Assembly: GCA_023053575.1 (NCBI GenBank)
Contig: JAKZAP010000022.1
Location: 18,414,489-18,478,488, forward strand
Direction: 5' to 3'
DNA from: Branchinecta lynchi
Lineage: Eukaryota; Arthropoda; Branchiopoda; Anostraca; Branchinectidae
Length of the DNA stretch: 64,000 nucleotides
A model generated the notes under the pieces. That model had not been told where the DNA came from. It saw only the letters and a list, made by a program, of their open reading frames with translations, and did not search any database. Made by a program: the position numbers and the translations under genes. Numbering within the stretch: the first letter of the stretch is position 1; each line of letters starts with the position of its first letter. This document shows positions 32,093-43,684 of the stretch, piece after piece.

Positions 32093-34420
32093 AACAATAA
32101 TAACAAGAATAATAATTTATTTTTCACCCGCAAATTCCAGAGGAAAAACAAGTGGAGTACAATAAAGAAAAAGAAAAGAAGAAAATAGTAAAATAACTAT
32201 TCATACAAAAACACTAACACCTAAACAGGGGGGTAAGGGGGTGGTGTGGTGAAAATCGAGAGTAGGCTGAACTCGAGAGCTTCCTGTGTAGCATTAGTAA
32301 TTTCTCCGAAATATCTGGAACACCGAACTTACGAATAATTACTCTATTCCGATGCCAAGGTGGGAGGTAAAGAAGGAATTTACAGTAACGAAAATAACTT
32401 TTTCGGGGAGAAAGAAGGTCTTTCTTCTTAAGAAGAGGATTAAGTCCAGAAACATAGAATATAGAATGGTCGCAAAAAGTTGAATACAGCCGACCAAGAG
32501 CTCGTCGGTTAGTGACAATTTTCGAGTAACCAAATTGTATTTTTTTTTCTTTGCATCAAGGACAGTTTGTTGTCATAGAGAGGGTAGAGAATTAGTGGTA
32601 GTGATGCCCAGCCCCCTGAAAGAAGTAGCAAGGGGGATGGTAACATGTTTAAACACAAGGGACGACTGAGAAGAAGAACGATCGTTAAAAAACAAGAATT
32701 CACATTTTTCCACATTGAGAGACAGTCCAACGTCTGAGAAGAGACTAGACGCTTTTGAAATCATTGAAGAAAGCCTTGTACGACTATTGCTAATCAGAAG
32801 CAAGTCGTCAGCATAAGCGAGATAAGAAACGTCAGAATGTCCAATAGAATATGTTGTGTGGATTCTGACAAAATGTTCGATATATAGATCTTGATAATAC
32901 AAGGAAAAAGACCCACCCCCCCCTTGTCGAACTCCCCGCTGAATCCAAACAAAGGGTGAGTTACTGTGGTTGATACGGAGGAAAGAGTTCTCATACCAAG
33001 AACGCAAAAGGAAAATTACCGAAACGTTAACACCATGGGATAGCAAAGAGTAGAGAGCTTGACTGTGTACAACGCTGTCAAACACTTTTGAGTCGAACCA
33101 AGTCGAACTAACAATCTGAGCACTTGAAGGTGCACCACTTTCTAACTTCTCTGAACGAATCATTTTCGACCACTTTCTAACTTCTTTGAATTAATCATTT
33201 CGACCTAGAACATGGAAACTCCATGCCCTTATATCGGAAAGCTTTTAAATATTTCTTGGATTCACTTTTTTGTTTTCATTTTTATATTTTGAACCCAACC
33301 AAAAGAAGGACGTCCACATTCAACCCAAATGCGTAGCCAAAGGTTTGCTTTATTCTTGTCACTCCTTAACTGGTCATCTCAAGACCAAATACGGGTCCCA
33401 TCCCGAATACGCTCCTCAGGAGCGGCAAATTTCTCGGCCTGTTTCATACACCTAATATTCATATAATATTTATTAAGATCATCTTTATTCCCATTAGCAT
33501 TTAACTGTAGTAGATGATAAGGCACTCTAATAGTACTGAACATTGCAGTTAACATACAGAAATATAACGGAATATTAACTCGTTTCCAGTTACTTCTTAT
33601 CAGCTTTTTATCAGATAGTAGTGTCTGATCAGGACTATTTTTTAACACTGACATGAAACGACAGAGCAGATGGTCATTTTCACAAGCGGCGTAATCCACG
33701 TGTACAATGGAAGTCAATAAATAAATGGAACACAAAACATGATCAGTGTCAGAAAAACTACCTGAATTGTGAACATACGAGAAATAATAATAATTATATA
33801 ACTGCAATAATAAGGCTTTCACCTCTAAATATTTTTTGGTACACTTTACACACTAAATTGAATTTCAGCCAGGTGGTAGTCGACACCTGCTTTCAATTGG
33901 TTGATAGTTTCGGCATTTACAACACTTTCTGGGAGATTATTCCAGTATTCTACCATTTAGTTTCTAAAGCTCCATTTTCCAATGTCTTTTCGGAATTCCT
34001 TACCACTCAGTTTCAAGTTGTGTAGAATTCATTGAATTGGAGTAAGATTCATCTTTCGGCAAAATTGTGCAAGTTGGAAGACAATCTAGTACAGCCAGTG
34101 ATTTATAACAGTCAATATTCATGTTGGTGTTGAAGTCACCAAGTAATGTATAATCAAGATCCGCGTCCGTCACATTTCTCATTACCCGCTCGAGAGATTT
34201 GTAAGCATTAGCAAACTGGTTTTCAGAACTCACTGTGGATGGCTTGTGGGGCATATAAATGTTAATGAAAACAGTGTTACCACATCTTACCGCTAGAATG
34301 CGCTGTTCGCGATGAAAAACGGCCGTACAAGGGAATACACTTTTCTTTATAATCGGAGAAAGGCCACCAGAAGGTCGCCCGCGGGTGGCGGCAGCAGCGG
34401 AAACAAAAACCACATGATCT
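32093..34420 (-). pseudogene. Degenerate LINE in intron 1, antisense
   Basis: Minus-strand order: 34413-34000 gives an endonuclease segment (AVRCGNTVFINIYMPHKP, LDYTLLGDFNTNMN). 33822-33379 is a linker-like frame. 33163-32573 gives RT motifs (WFDSKVFDSVVH, GVRQGG, YLAYADDLLLISN with YADD at 32804-32815, LSLNVEKCEFLFF). An AT-rich 3' end with TTATTATT-type tail lies near 32093-32125. A G-run breaks the GVRQGG motif, and a ~40-bp tandem duplication lies at 33130-33208. It is not functional. Confidence 0.7.
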
Positions 34421-35084
34421 GGGCTTAGATTTCAAAATTCAATGTCAACCGTGGTCATACCTTCTAGCCACAAAAATAAACTACAAAAGATAATAAGAAC
34501 TAAACGGAGACTAACCTAGGGGAAAATTTGAATAAAGCATCTGGCCCTACAGCCACCAAATAGGATGTGTCGCGCTCATGTTTTGCTCAAAAACCAGCAA
34601 TGGTTCCAGGAAAGATGAAATGGTTGAAGAGATCGGACACCAGCGCTTCCACTCGACCCTCTCTACAAAAAAGTAGCAGCCTCTCCAAAATAAAGTAGAT
34701 AAACGTAGATTTCGATAATCCAAAAAAGTAGTTGTATCTCAAAAGGCGGGCTTAATGGAGGATTAATGTAATCACCATGCCCGTTTTTCCACACGTCAAT
34801 GCTTAATGAGCCCATTTATTTTCAACCTTTCCCTTCAGGAAAAACTTAAAAAAGTAAAAAAAATAGTCCCTGATACGCCTGCCAAGTTTCATCGCCGTAG
34901 CACATATGGAAGTACCGTAACTCGAAAAAGTGGGACAAACTGCCTTCAATTCTAGTAATAAGTCCATTTATTTTCAACCTTTCCCTTCAAGATAAACTTA
35001 AAAGGTCAAAAAAGTATTTTGTGCTTATAAAACACGGAGTTTCAAATACAAAACCATATTTTGTTGCAAGTGTCCGCCGCAGGC
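34421..35084. other. Non-coding intronic sequence with family Q-like words
   Basis: GCCTGCCAAGTTTCATCGCC followed by GTAGCACATATGGAAGTACC near 34878-34920 is the reverse of the family Q unit. The word TTTATTTTCAACCTTTCCCT occurs at 34806 and 34970. No gene. Confidence 0.4.
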
Positions 35085-35510
35085 AAATTTTATTAAAATC
35101 ATCCTGTTTTCTCCAGAAATTTCAGTTATTTGAAGCCGGATTGTGTTAAAACTGAGCGCCGTAAGCACAAACTGAAAAAAAAAAAATCCTATTTTCATGC
35201 CAAAATACTTAGACTTCTGTGCATATTGTGTACAACAGGCAAACACTTGGAAAATCTGCCTGTTTAGCCTACAGATACTTTGGCATAAAACCGTATTGTG
35301 TTAAAAATGTGCGCCGCAGTCAAAAATTTATCCTGTTTTCTGCTAAAATACGGTTTGGTAGAAAACACAAACCGTGTGCTGACTGTATGCAACTGGAAAA
35401 ATTACCCTGTTTTCTGCTTAAATAATTTGTTATTCTGTTCAAACTGTGCGCCGCAGGCACAACGAAAAATCGAAAATCAGCCTCTTTCATGGTTAAATTG
35501 AGAGAATTTT
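35085..35510. repeat. Tandem repeat array, ~75-bp unit, about six units
   Basis: The marker TCCTGTTTTCTGCT(A/T)AAATA, preceded by CGCCGCAGGCA, recurs in diverged form near 35103, 35188, 35262, 35333, 35404 and 35480. The spacing is 71-85 bp. Confidence 0.65.
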
Positions 35511-36659
35511 ATACAAAACCAGATTGTTTTTCAAACCGCAGTGTATCGCCTATAAAATTATTGGATATAAACTTCTTTCCAACCGACAAAAAATAGTAGA
35601 AATAAAGTATGAAAAGGCCAAAAATAGTAAAAATAAAGTAGTAGAGTAGATTGGAAAATTAAAAGTAGAATGGTCCAAAATACAGCATTCTACCTTGAAA
35701 TACAGTAGAAGTAGAAGCACTGTCGGACATACTGTTCTCCAGTGCTCCAAATACGCCCAGTAGAGGGATATTTACTGTCAAAGAACCCTTAGTAGCGGTA
35801 GATCATGGACCCTGAGAATAATCATGGATGTGGAGAAGTGCCTAAGAAACAGATGCATGTCGTCGTCAAAGCCACTTGAAGCTTTCATTAGTAGTATAGA
35901 TCGGCATCTTGTTCGGTAAATATTTAAAGATGACATTTTGGTTCTGGTTCTCCCGTCTGCTGTATTGATTAGGACATTCGTTCTTAAATTGCAGCAATAG
36001 GCGCAATGGGATTGAGCCGAAGGTAAAGGCTGATCTAGCTAAAAATAACGCTGTTGGTGTCAGATGTGTTTAACCAGAAGTCTCTTCCTTGTAGTCTCTT
36101 CCAATGAAAGTGCTTTGAAAAGTCTGACTCGAGCTCATATAGGGTGAGCTCTGTTGACTGAATCGAACAAGTGCAGACGTGGAGTGTAAAAGTACAATGT
36201 TTATCACATTTAAATACAGACAGCTTTAGAACCAAGACATTTCTCTTTCCCAATAACCAAACAAGTATTGATATAACCTTGTAATAACCCCCCTTTAAAA
36301 GCTTTAAATGTAAACAAACCGCCAGTTTAAATCAAAAGAAATGTAGAAGATCTTGCACGAATAGTATTTGTTCGAACACTGAGTGGTCTGCCTGCCAGTC
36401 CCATCCTTTAAACCTCTTGTTCATTAGTAAGGTAATAACGAGTGCAATAAACCAATTCGTAGCAGACTAATGTCTGCTTTGTCACAATTCATTAAGAAAG
36501 GCATATCATCGATCATATGACAAAACAGTCCAGTTTCCAACTGTTCATTACAGATTAAAGTACGTCGCGTCGTCGTATTTGTTTATGCACCAAATCCTCA
36601 TCCATAGATTTATCTCCCCAAATATACAAGAGATGGACTTGAGACCTGTCATAGACGAA
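35511..36659. other. Non-coding intronic sequence
   Basis: It includes an A/G-rich stretch with repeated AAAGTAGTAGA words (35590-35710). No supported gene or clear element. Confidence 0.35.
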
Positions 36660-37380
36660 CTTAACTCATGGGAAATCTGGGCCCTGCTGCCCATGAACGG
36701 GGGGGGGGGGGGGTCGGGACCCATCAATGTGCATGTTTACACCTTTTTTCCTCAAGTATACCAGCTTAGAGTTTGATTCCAGTCATGGGTTAAAAACTTT
36801 TTTCATGGGCAATTTTGGGCCCATATGCCCATGAACGGGGAGGGTGGGGGTGGTTCAACTCTCCCCGGTCCCTATGATCCAAAAGCACAAAGGAATTTCA
36901 TCGCCTTATCTCCAGTTATTGTCAAATAAAAAAAAAAAAAAAAATGGGCAATCTGGGCCCAATTGCCCCTGAACCAAGTGGGGGTGGGGGTTGGGACCCG
37001 CAACAAGTAAAAGAGACCCCAATGCTCACAATCCTACCAAGTTTCAACTTGATACCTGTTCATTCCTGGCAAGGGTAACGAACTTTACTCCTGGGCAATC
37101 TGGGCCCAGTTGCCCATGAACGGGCTGGGTGGGGGAGGTGCAACTTTAAAAGCTATTTCCCAGCCCTAGGATCTACACGTCCAAGGAATTTCTTCGTCCT
37201 ATGTCCAGTTCTGGTAAAGTTATGAACTTTATTCACTGGGCAATCTGGGCCCATTTGCCCCTGAACCGGGTTGGGGTGGGGACTGGGACCCCTAAAGGCA
37301 CAACTAGACCCCAATACCTACTAGCGTACCAAGTTTGAACTTGATACTTGCACTGGTTCACGAGTTATGAGCTCCACAAA
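36660..37380. repeat. Tandem repeat array, ~136-160-bp unit, five units
   Basis: GGGCAATCTGGGCCCAGTTG-CCCATGAACGGG recurs near 36671, 36808, 36944, 37104 and 37241. Each is followed by a G-rich tract, 'GGGACC', and a TTTGAACTTGATACCT-type block in alternate units. The G-run in unit 1 is 14 nt. The alternation suggests a higher-order two-unit repeat. Confidence 0.7.
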
Positions 37381-37482
37381 ATACGGTGAAAACCGGAAAC
37401 CGAAAGCTGCTACAGCGCTCGCAATAGTGGACTGTTCCAAGGAACACTCCACTAAAAACTGTCTGAAAGAAGACTTTTTCTC

Positions 37483-38058
37483 ATGCGTTTTGGCCACCAA
37501 ATTTTGACTTCTCAACACCACAGGACCATCCTTCCGGACGTCGTTATACCCTCTCATGGACCTAACACGCGAAGCAAGGACGACCCGAAACGCAAGCTTG
37601 TCCCCCCACCTACAAAATCTTCAGAAAGATACCTAAATTCATTCGTTCCGTATTCCACTAAACATTTTAACTATTCATGATTTATGTTCGTTTCTTATTT
37701 AATGTTTGTTAGTTTGTGTTTTATCTGTATTGTTAGTGAGTGTTTATTTTTCCAATTCCCCCCCCCCCCCGCCCAATTCCCAGCCTAGTGCTATTAGGTT
37801 CAAGCTCAAGTTCTTTTATTGTTTGAATATACATATTTAACACTATTTACATAACGTCCCCAGCAGGGAGACTGGCTCGAAAGCTGGGCGACAGACGGAA
37901 TAAACATACAAACCCACAAGAAACGGATGCCATCACACTTCCCACTCTATCTCACACCAAAAAATATATATCAATTTTTTTTATTTCTATAATTATTATT
38001 ATCATTTATCCGATAGCTAAACGGCCGGGAGGGTCGAAAATAAAATTGATTGATTGAA
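37483..38058 (+). pseudogene. LINE 3' fragment (ORF2 C-terminus, UTR and TTGA tail)
   Basis: The frame at 37483-37680 ends PNTRSKDDPKRKLVPPPTKS then SERYLNSFVPYSTKHFN and a stop. The intact element at 59594-62533 ends in a very similar way (KQKLIAPPTHSSDR before its stop, with LNSFVPYF coded just beyond). An AT/C-rich 3' region ends GAAAATAAAATTGATTGATTGAAAG. It is severely 5' truncated. Confidence 0.55.
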
Positions 38059-38182
38059 AGTTTTTCGGATTTGAAACGGTACAGTCTGGTAGATTTTCTT
38101 TTCTTGCCGGATTTCATTTCCGACCGGCTGCAGATTTACGACTACCCTCTAGTAGCGCTCTGACTGTTCGCCTTTCTTGCAG

Positions 38183-38256
38183 CTTGCCCTCGTTGGACCG
38201 CACTTGGCCTTCGTCTTAGGAATCCTCATTAGTGGAATCTCTTGTATTTTAACGGG
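38183..38256 (+). CDS. MFS transporter (SLC18B1-like), exon 2: TM3
   Basis: The acceptor is CTTTCTTGCAG (ending 38182) and the donor GTAAGT at 38257. The 74 nt start in phase 0 and end after two bases of a glycine codon. The peptide LALVGPHLAFVLGILISGIS-CILTG matches the third helix of SLC18-type transporters, where the short TM2-TM3 loop normally holds an MFS motif A. Here that loop reads NNLALVGPH, so the usual G-x-x-x-D-R/K motif is not recognisable. Both boundaries fit the neighbouring exons exactly. Confidence 0.8.
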
Positions 38257-38306
38257 GTAAGTTCATCGTCCCTCTCTCGATCCATTCCACCAACCACTTC
38301 TAAGCT

Positions 38307-38727
38307 AATATAAGGTTTGAAGCCAAGCTGACCATTCATTTCAAATAAAATAGAGAAAACGAGATTTTCGGGATTTTTTCTAGATCAGCTAGTTACCCCT
38401 CCAAGATGATGTGCGAGGGATACATACAATTTCGGATATTTCGGTTGCACTTCCAGCAAACTGTCCTCAGCGAAAAAAAACCCAACTAAATCATAAGATC
38501 CACCACAATCACAACATGAAAACGATGCGGAACCAGCAGACGACATGTAACTAAAAACCGGAAGAAAGATGCGGACAGAACGACATGCAGGTAAAAATAA
38601 AATAACGAAAGATAAAATGTGCGTGTTCAAAGTGTATGTGTACAAATCTGTGATTATTTACAATTCTGAAATCTGTGTATATTTACAATATATTTACAAA
38701 AAAACGAAAATGTCGTTTTCTCTATTT
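38307..38727 (-). mobile_element. Hairpin retroposon family M3, copy with 12-bp target duplication
   Basis: It is flanked by CACTTCTAAGCT at 38295-38306 and 38728-38739. The element is 421 bp. The outer palindrome is AAATAGAGAAAACGAGATTT at the left against the reverse at the right (CGTTTTCTCTATTT). The unpaired conserved end is AATATAAGGTTTGAAGCCAA-GCTGACCATTCATT at the left, so the 3' end points left. It lies about 50 bp after exon 2 of the transporter. Confidence 0.8.
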
Positions 38728-38739
38728 CACTTCTAAGCT

Positions 38740-39193
38740 CCTCCTCCGATCCCTAAGTCGTTGAGGGACTAATGCCCGGGCCCCACTATAGTCACACTTA
38801 GTAGTAATGCCGGTAATAATGCCGTCTTACGGTCGAAATTGGGAAGAAAAGACGCTGAAAACGTAAGATTGTCGAGATGGAAAAATCCATCTCCGCCATT
38901 TTGAAACGTATCTTTGGAGTGTTTGCACCAATCACAGAGAGTCGCTGATTTTAGCCAGTTTTGTTTACGTTTGAGTGATGATGGTAGTAATATATTTCGT
39001 TCCAGGTCTGACCAGGATGAAACGTAAGAGTGGGTAATAACCAAATTAACGAACCAAATCACGTGCAGATGTGACCGAATGTGGCACGGGCATAAGCGCA
39101 TCTACAAGCTTCACCTGAAGAGTCTCCAAACAAAATCTCATAAAATAAACTCTGTTATCGTGATCACTGACAGAGCGATGGGACATCCAGAGC
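38740..39193. other. Intronic sequence, nothing recognised
   Basis: No element boundary or gene-like frame is convincing here. Confidence 0.3.
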
Positions 39194-39453
39194 GTGTTCC
39201 ACCCTACTTACCGTAGTTACTACGCATGACATCACGTAGGCTGGATTACATTTTTCTATTTTCAGCGATCCTTCTGTCCATCCGACCAATCACGTCATTG
39301 AGATTCGTAGTTACTACGCTCCTGAGCGTGGTAAGCAAATAATTACTATTAGTTACTATTTCGAGAAGGCTGGAACAGTCAGCGTAGTAACTTTTCACGA
39401 GGCTGGAACGAAAATAGTAACTAATAGTTACTATTGTTAGAAGGGTGGAACAC
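39194..39453. mobile_element. Inverted-repeat element (TIR GTGTTCCACCCT)
   Basis: It begins GTGTTCCACCCTACTTACCG and ends AGAAGGGTGGAACAC, giving a ~12-bp terminal inverted repeat. The interior is built from GTAGTTACTACG, AGTTACTATT and GGCTGGAAC words in both orientations. A degraded relative is at 29068-29441. It is similar in style to family M1 (GTTCCA-ended TIR with TTACTATT interior). Confidence 0.65.
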
Positions 39454-39875
39454 ATTCTCAATATTCATAACTTCCGTTTGGATCCCAAAAGTCTCAGAGT
39501 TCTCCGCCATCAGAAGTTGATCAAAGTGCGTCACTAGGATGTCGTAGAAGTAGTTAGAAGTTATGCATGGAAGAATATTGTGTACAGTAACAGGAATTAG
39601 TCCTGGGAATGTCACTTGAACTTTAAACGCTATCAGTTGAAAGTATCATGGATAATGACCTCAAGCTGAGTCAGTAGTTAATCCAGATAATGCGGGTTTG
39701 CGAAAGTTCGTTTTTTAAGTAGGCTATGCTAAACATTTGCTTCATTTACCTATCTGGTGGCGTTACACCAGCTTTTGTGAAAATTATGTAGCCGGTTAGC
39801 CCCTCACTCCAGTTGTGGCTCAACTTCGAAGACGTCAAGCCAAATCCCTATACTGTCAAAAATCTCCGAGTAAGG

Positions 39876-40046
39876 ATTAAACCTAACTGTGCTACTGGGA
39901 TTAATCTTATCTCTAGTGAGAAGGCCGGTGGGATTGAAGAAAAGTAGTAGAGATGAAGAATCAGATAAGGTATGAAATTTTGAGATAAGAAATGAACTAG
40001 AGATAAGATTAGCCTAATCCCAGTAGCAAATACTTCAGTTAACTTT
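39876..40046. repeat. Fold-back repeat, same family as 128-250
   Basis: CTACTGGGATTAATCTTATC-TCTAG at the left is answered in reverse at the right by CTAGAGATAAGATTAGCCTA-ATCCCAGTAG. The outer ends carry AACTTCAG/GTTAACTTTAA words. The interior is longer than in the first copy. Confidence 0.6.
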
Positions 40047-40047
40047 A

Positions 40048-40672
40048 ATGAATGAATATGTTTATTACCCATCTTTACATAAAAATGTCACTTATGGAGT
40101 ATAAGAAAAGAAAAATAAACAAAAAGGAAAAATGAACAACACATAAAATACGATTTTAAATTGGCACTACATAATTCAAGCAAGAGAGACAAACAAAATA
40201 ATAACTACTTAACTACTGCTTCATTACTGGATAGAGGCTATTTAGAGGGTCGAGGGATTTCAGGAATCGATAACGACGCTCTAAAGCAGCCTCAATCGGA
40301 TCTTTAACTCCATGATTTCGTGTAACGCGTCGATTACGAGACCACAGCGGCAGCCCAAGCAGGCAGCCCAAGCAGGCAGCCCAAGCAGGGCTAGCATATT
40401 TGTAAAAAGCACTTCTAATAGTTCTAACATCAGATGTGTTGAAAAGTTTCCAGAAAGGTGCTAGTGCAAGTGCATGCAGTAATGCAAGAGCATTATACAG
40501 CTGCGCTAGCACCAGTCTGTTGTAACGCGCTTTCGATGCAGCAAGCATACCATATGCTTTTCTGACTTTGGCGAGAAAATACGCGATTAGGCCGGAACGT
40601 GTAGATCCCAGGTCTTTACCGATCGGCAACCCGAGGTAAGTGCTTACTCTCTTACCTATTAAAATATTTTTA
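40048..40672 (-). pseudogene. LINE 3' fragment abutting transporter exon 3, antisense
   Basis: Minus-strand frame: KNILIGKRVSTYLGLPIGKD, then YNRLVLAQLYNALALLHALA, IRSAFYKYASPAW, LLGLPLWSRNRRVTRNHGV and a stop at about 40213. This is the post-RT region of a LINE ORF2. The 3' end carries TGAATAAA-type repeats (AATAAACATATTCATTCATT read in reverse). LINE similarity begins with KNILIG at about 40672, one base before the exon 3 start, so the copy is truncated at that point. A short direct repeat (GCAGCCCAAGCAG, three times) lies at 40350-40388. Confidence 0.75.
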
Positions 40673-40673
40673 G

Positions 40674-40821
40674 AGCGTTGGTGTTTTTGCCGGCCGGAAT
40701 CTGCTTCGTCGCTACTTCGGCAGTCGTCCGGACCGTCAATGCGATTGGCTGCGCTGCGTGCTTGTCCGGTTTTTTTGCCATCCTGAACACAGACTTTCCG
40801 AAAATGCATGCCAAAATGTTT
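40674..40821 (+). CDS. MFS transporter (SLC18B1-like), exon 3: TM4 and start of TM5
   Basis: The first base completes the glycine codon left by exon 2. 49 codons follow to a GTAAGT donor at 40822 (phase 0). The peptide ALVFLPAGICFVATSAVVRT then VNAIGCAACLSGFFAILNTD and FPKMHAKMF has the helix-4 arrangement of SLC18-family transporters: an aromatic/aliphatic helix, R-x-(V/L)-x-(A/G)-x-G, small residues, then a 'FP' loop. The acceptor is TATTTTTAG, with a poor polypyrimidine tract apparently donated by an antisense LINE. The long minus-strand frame over this exon is a coincidence beyond 40673. Confidence 0.8.
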
Positions 40822-42290
40822 GTAAGTACCATATCCTTTTAGTAGGAAGAGTAGAAAGCCAGGCTTTATCCCAGGATTTTTATTTCTGGATTCCAGATAT
40901 CTCTTTGTAACATTGGTTTCGTGTGTTGCTTCTTTAAGTTTTAAAGAAGTTGTAAGACAAGCGGACCGTAATTTCACCAAGTAGATGACGTTAGAGTTCA
41001 GACAAAAAAGCATACTCCAATGGATGAAGAAGCATATTTAAAAGTCACAAAAAAATCAATTCGTAACAAACTGTTTCTTCCAGAAAGAAGCTGAAACAGT
41101 TGACTGTTAGCTGATGTTAACTTCATTATTTTTCTTTCCATTTAACTTTTTTTGTCAGCTACAAGCAAAAGTAGTGAAACATTTAGTTAATAGGAGGCAG
41201 GCATGAGTGAAATTACCTAACCTAAGCGACTCCCTAGGCCGTTCTCTGCGGTAGCGGTGTGCGTTTTCTACTATTCACCTGGCCAGTCCGCTGCCGCAAG
41301 AAAGGCGTTTTGGGAGAAGTTGCAGGAACCAACGGATTACATCCAGAGAACACATCCATATTTCGGAGTAGTTATACTAGGAGATGGTAACGAGTTGGAT
41401 ACTAAATCGCTTGCCAGGTCATTTAGTCTTAAAAGCGTGGTTAATTTCCCGACGACCAAAGGTGAAACTTCTCTGGATGTGATCCTGACAAACCTTTCTA
41501 AATATTACCAAAATCCGAGTAAACTAGCACCATTTGGTGGTGGTTACCATTATATGCTCCAGTGGAACCCTTTTGAGAGAGTAAAGATTCAATATTCGGT
41601 TACTGAGGTTACTTCTAGACCAATTACAGACCCTGGTCTGTTGCAGTTCGGAAACTGGATGACGGGGGAGAACTATACCTTGGTTTCCGCAGCGAAGGGC
41701 TTGGATTGCCAAGTTGAGCAATTTCATGGTAAAATCAATGACAAATTTCTTGAGTGCTTTCCTGAGCGTAAAATTAAATTTTGTTCTAGTGATAAACCGT
41801 ATGTAAATTCAAAAATAAAGCGACTAATTAAGCATAAGTTACACCTTATTCGAAAAGATAAAAAAGAGCAAGCAAAAAAATTGGCAAATGAAACTAAGTG
41901 GAAAACAAAAGAAGCACAGGCTAATTATTTAAAAAATGAGGTGGATCATCTTTTGGAGTCCAAGTCTTCGTAGTTCTTCAGTCAAGTTAAAAGTCTGACT
42001 GGAAAAAGTTCCCAACCAGTTGATATCATGAAGGAGGAGCCACCAGAGCAAGCTGCGAATGATTTAAATGCCCATTTCACTGCAGTTGTGTAGACTTATC
42101 AACCTCTTCCACCTGAAGACCCTCCACAAAATGTAACTGCTCCTTCAAATGATAATTTAATGCCTGATATTTCTTTGTCAAGTGTAACCCGTAAACTTTC
42201 TAAGTTAAAAAGAACTTCCGTTGCTCCTTTTGATCCAGTTGTTCTCGTTAAAGTATTTGCTAAAGAATTAGCTTTCCCTCTTCGGATAAT

Positions 42291-43684
42291 CTACAATAGC
42301 ATAACGCGAACGGGTTATTTCCCAAAGAAATGGAAGAAAGGCTTTATCACCCCCATTGCAAAGAAAGGAGGACCTAATTATTTATCTGGTGTACGGCCGC
42401 TCACAGTTAAATCAATTTTCAGCAGATTTTACGAAAGTTTTGTTGCGACGTGGCTTAAAGAATATCTTTTAAAAGTAATTGATTGAAAGCAGTTTGGTAA
42501 CATTCCTGAGTGTTCGACAGTCCATTACCTAGTTAATTTGATTGATTTTATTGTAAAACATCCAGACGAACCTGGCAAATGGATAAATTTAATTGCAATT
42601 GATTATACTTGACTACTTTACTTGACTACAATAGCATAACGCGAACGGGTTATTTCCCAAAGAAATGGAAGAAAGGCTTTATCACCCCCATTCCAAAGAA
42701 AGGAGGACCTAATAATTTATCTGGTGTACGGCCGATCACAGTTAAATCAATTTTCAGCAGAATTTACGAAAGTTTTGTTGCGACGTGGCTTAAAGAGTAT
42801 CTTTTAAAAGTAATTGATTGAAAGCAGTTTGGTAACATTCCTGAGTGTTCGACAGTCCATTACCTAGTTAATTTGATTGATTTTATTGTAAAACATCCAG
42901 ACGAACCTGGCAAATGGATAAATTTAATTGCAATTGATTATACTTGACTACTTTACTTGACTACAATAGCATAACGCGAACGGGTTATTTCCCAAAGAAA
43001 TGGAAGAAAGGCTTTATCACCCCCATTCCAAAGAAAGGAGGACCTAATAATTTTTCTGGTGTACGGCCGATCACAGTTAAATCAATTTTCAGCAGAATCA
43101 GGGGCGGATCCAGCCTTCCGTTCTAGGGGGGGGCGATTCTTACCGAAAAGAGTGGGGGTAGTGTCCTTTTTGTCGGCCACATGGCTGATTTTTTTCGCGT
43201 TTTAAGTGTCCCTGTCGGTCTCTGATTTAACGAAAATGTGGTTTTCATATATTACAAGAATGGTAAAAACTGTACTTGATCAACTGACAACTGTTTACAA
43301 GAAAAATTCAAGCTCCTGGCTCCACTTGTAAAAAGATTTTAGAGTCCAGTTACAGTAGTTAGAACATGCGTTAATGCAGACTTCCGTAAGTGCAGTAAAA
43401 CAAAACAAAAAATTACAGCCCGTCTAGGGGGGGCGATCGCCCCCCTCGCCCCCCCCCCCCCCTCTGGATCCGCCCCTGAGCAGAATTTACGAAAGTTTTG
43501 TTGCGACGTGGCTTAAAGAATATCTTTTAAAAGTAATTGGTTGAAAGCAGTTTGGTAACATTCCTGAGTGTTCGACAGTCCATTACCTAGTTAATTTGAT
43601 TGATTTTATTGTAAAACATCTAGATGAACCTGGCAAATGGATAAATTTAATTGCAATTGATTTTAAAAAGGCATTTGACTTTGT
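42291..43684. repeat. 335-bp tandem triplication inside the LINE
   Basis: CTACAATAGCATAACGCGAA starts at 42291, 42626 and 42961. Each unit ends in GCAATTGATT. The first two junctions contain a short filler (ATACTTGACTACTTTACTTG). All three units share the same in-frame TGA after the VI(D/G) codons, so that stop predates the triplication. Units 2 and 3 are more alike than unit 1. Confidence 0.85.
43099..43478. mobile_element. hAT-type MITE with exact 8-bp target duplication
   Basis: The ends are CAGGGGCGGATCCAG and CTGGATCCGCCCCTG, a perfect 15-bp terminal inverted repeat. The flanks are AGCAGAAT at 43091-43098 and 43479-43486. An 8-bp duplication and CAGGGG-type termini are standard for hAT elements. 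It is 380 bp with G- and C-runs just inside the ends and no transposase. Removing it restores the LINE frame (IFSRIYES). Confidence 0.9.

Noticed and set aside
35085..37380. CRISPR-like regular repeats
   Set aside because: The units are diverged, contiguous tandem repeats without unique spacers, in a eukaryotic intron.
40674..41013. N-terminal half of the 266-codon minus-strand frame
   Set aside because: Only the part up to 40672 resembles a LINE; the rest is the antisense of transporter exon 3 and intron.
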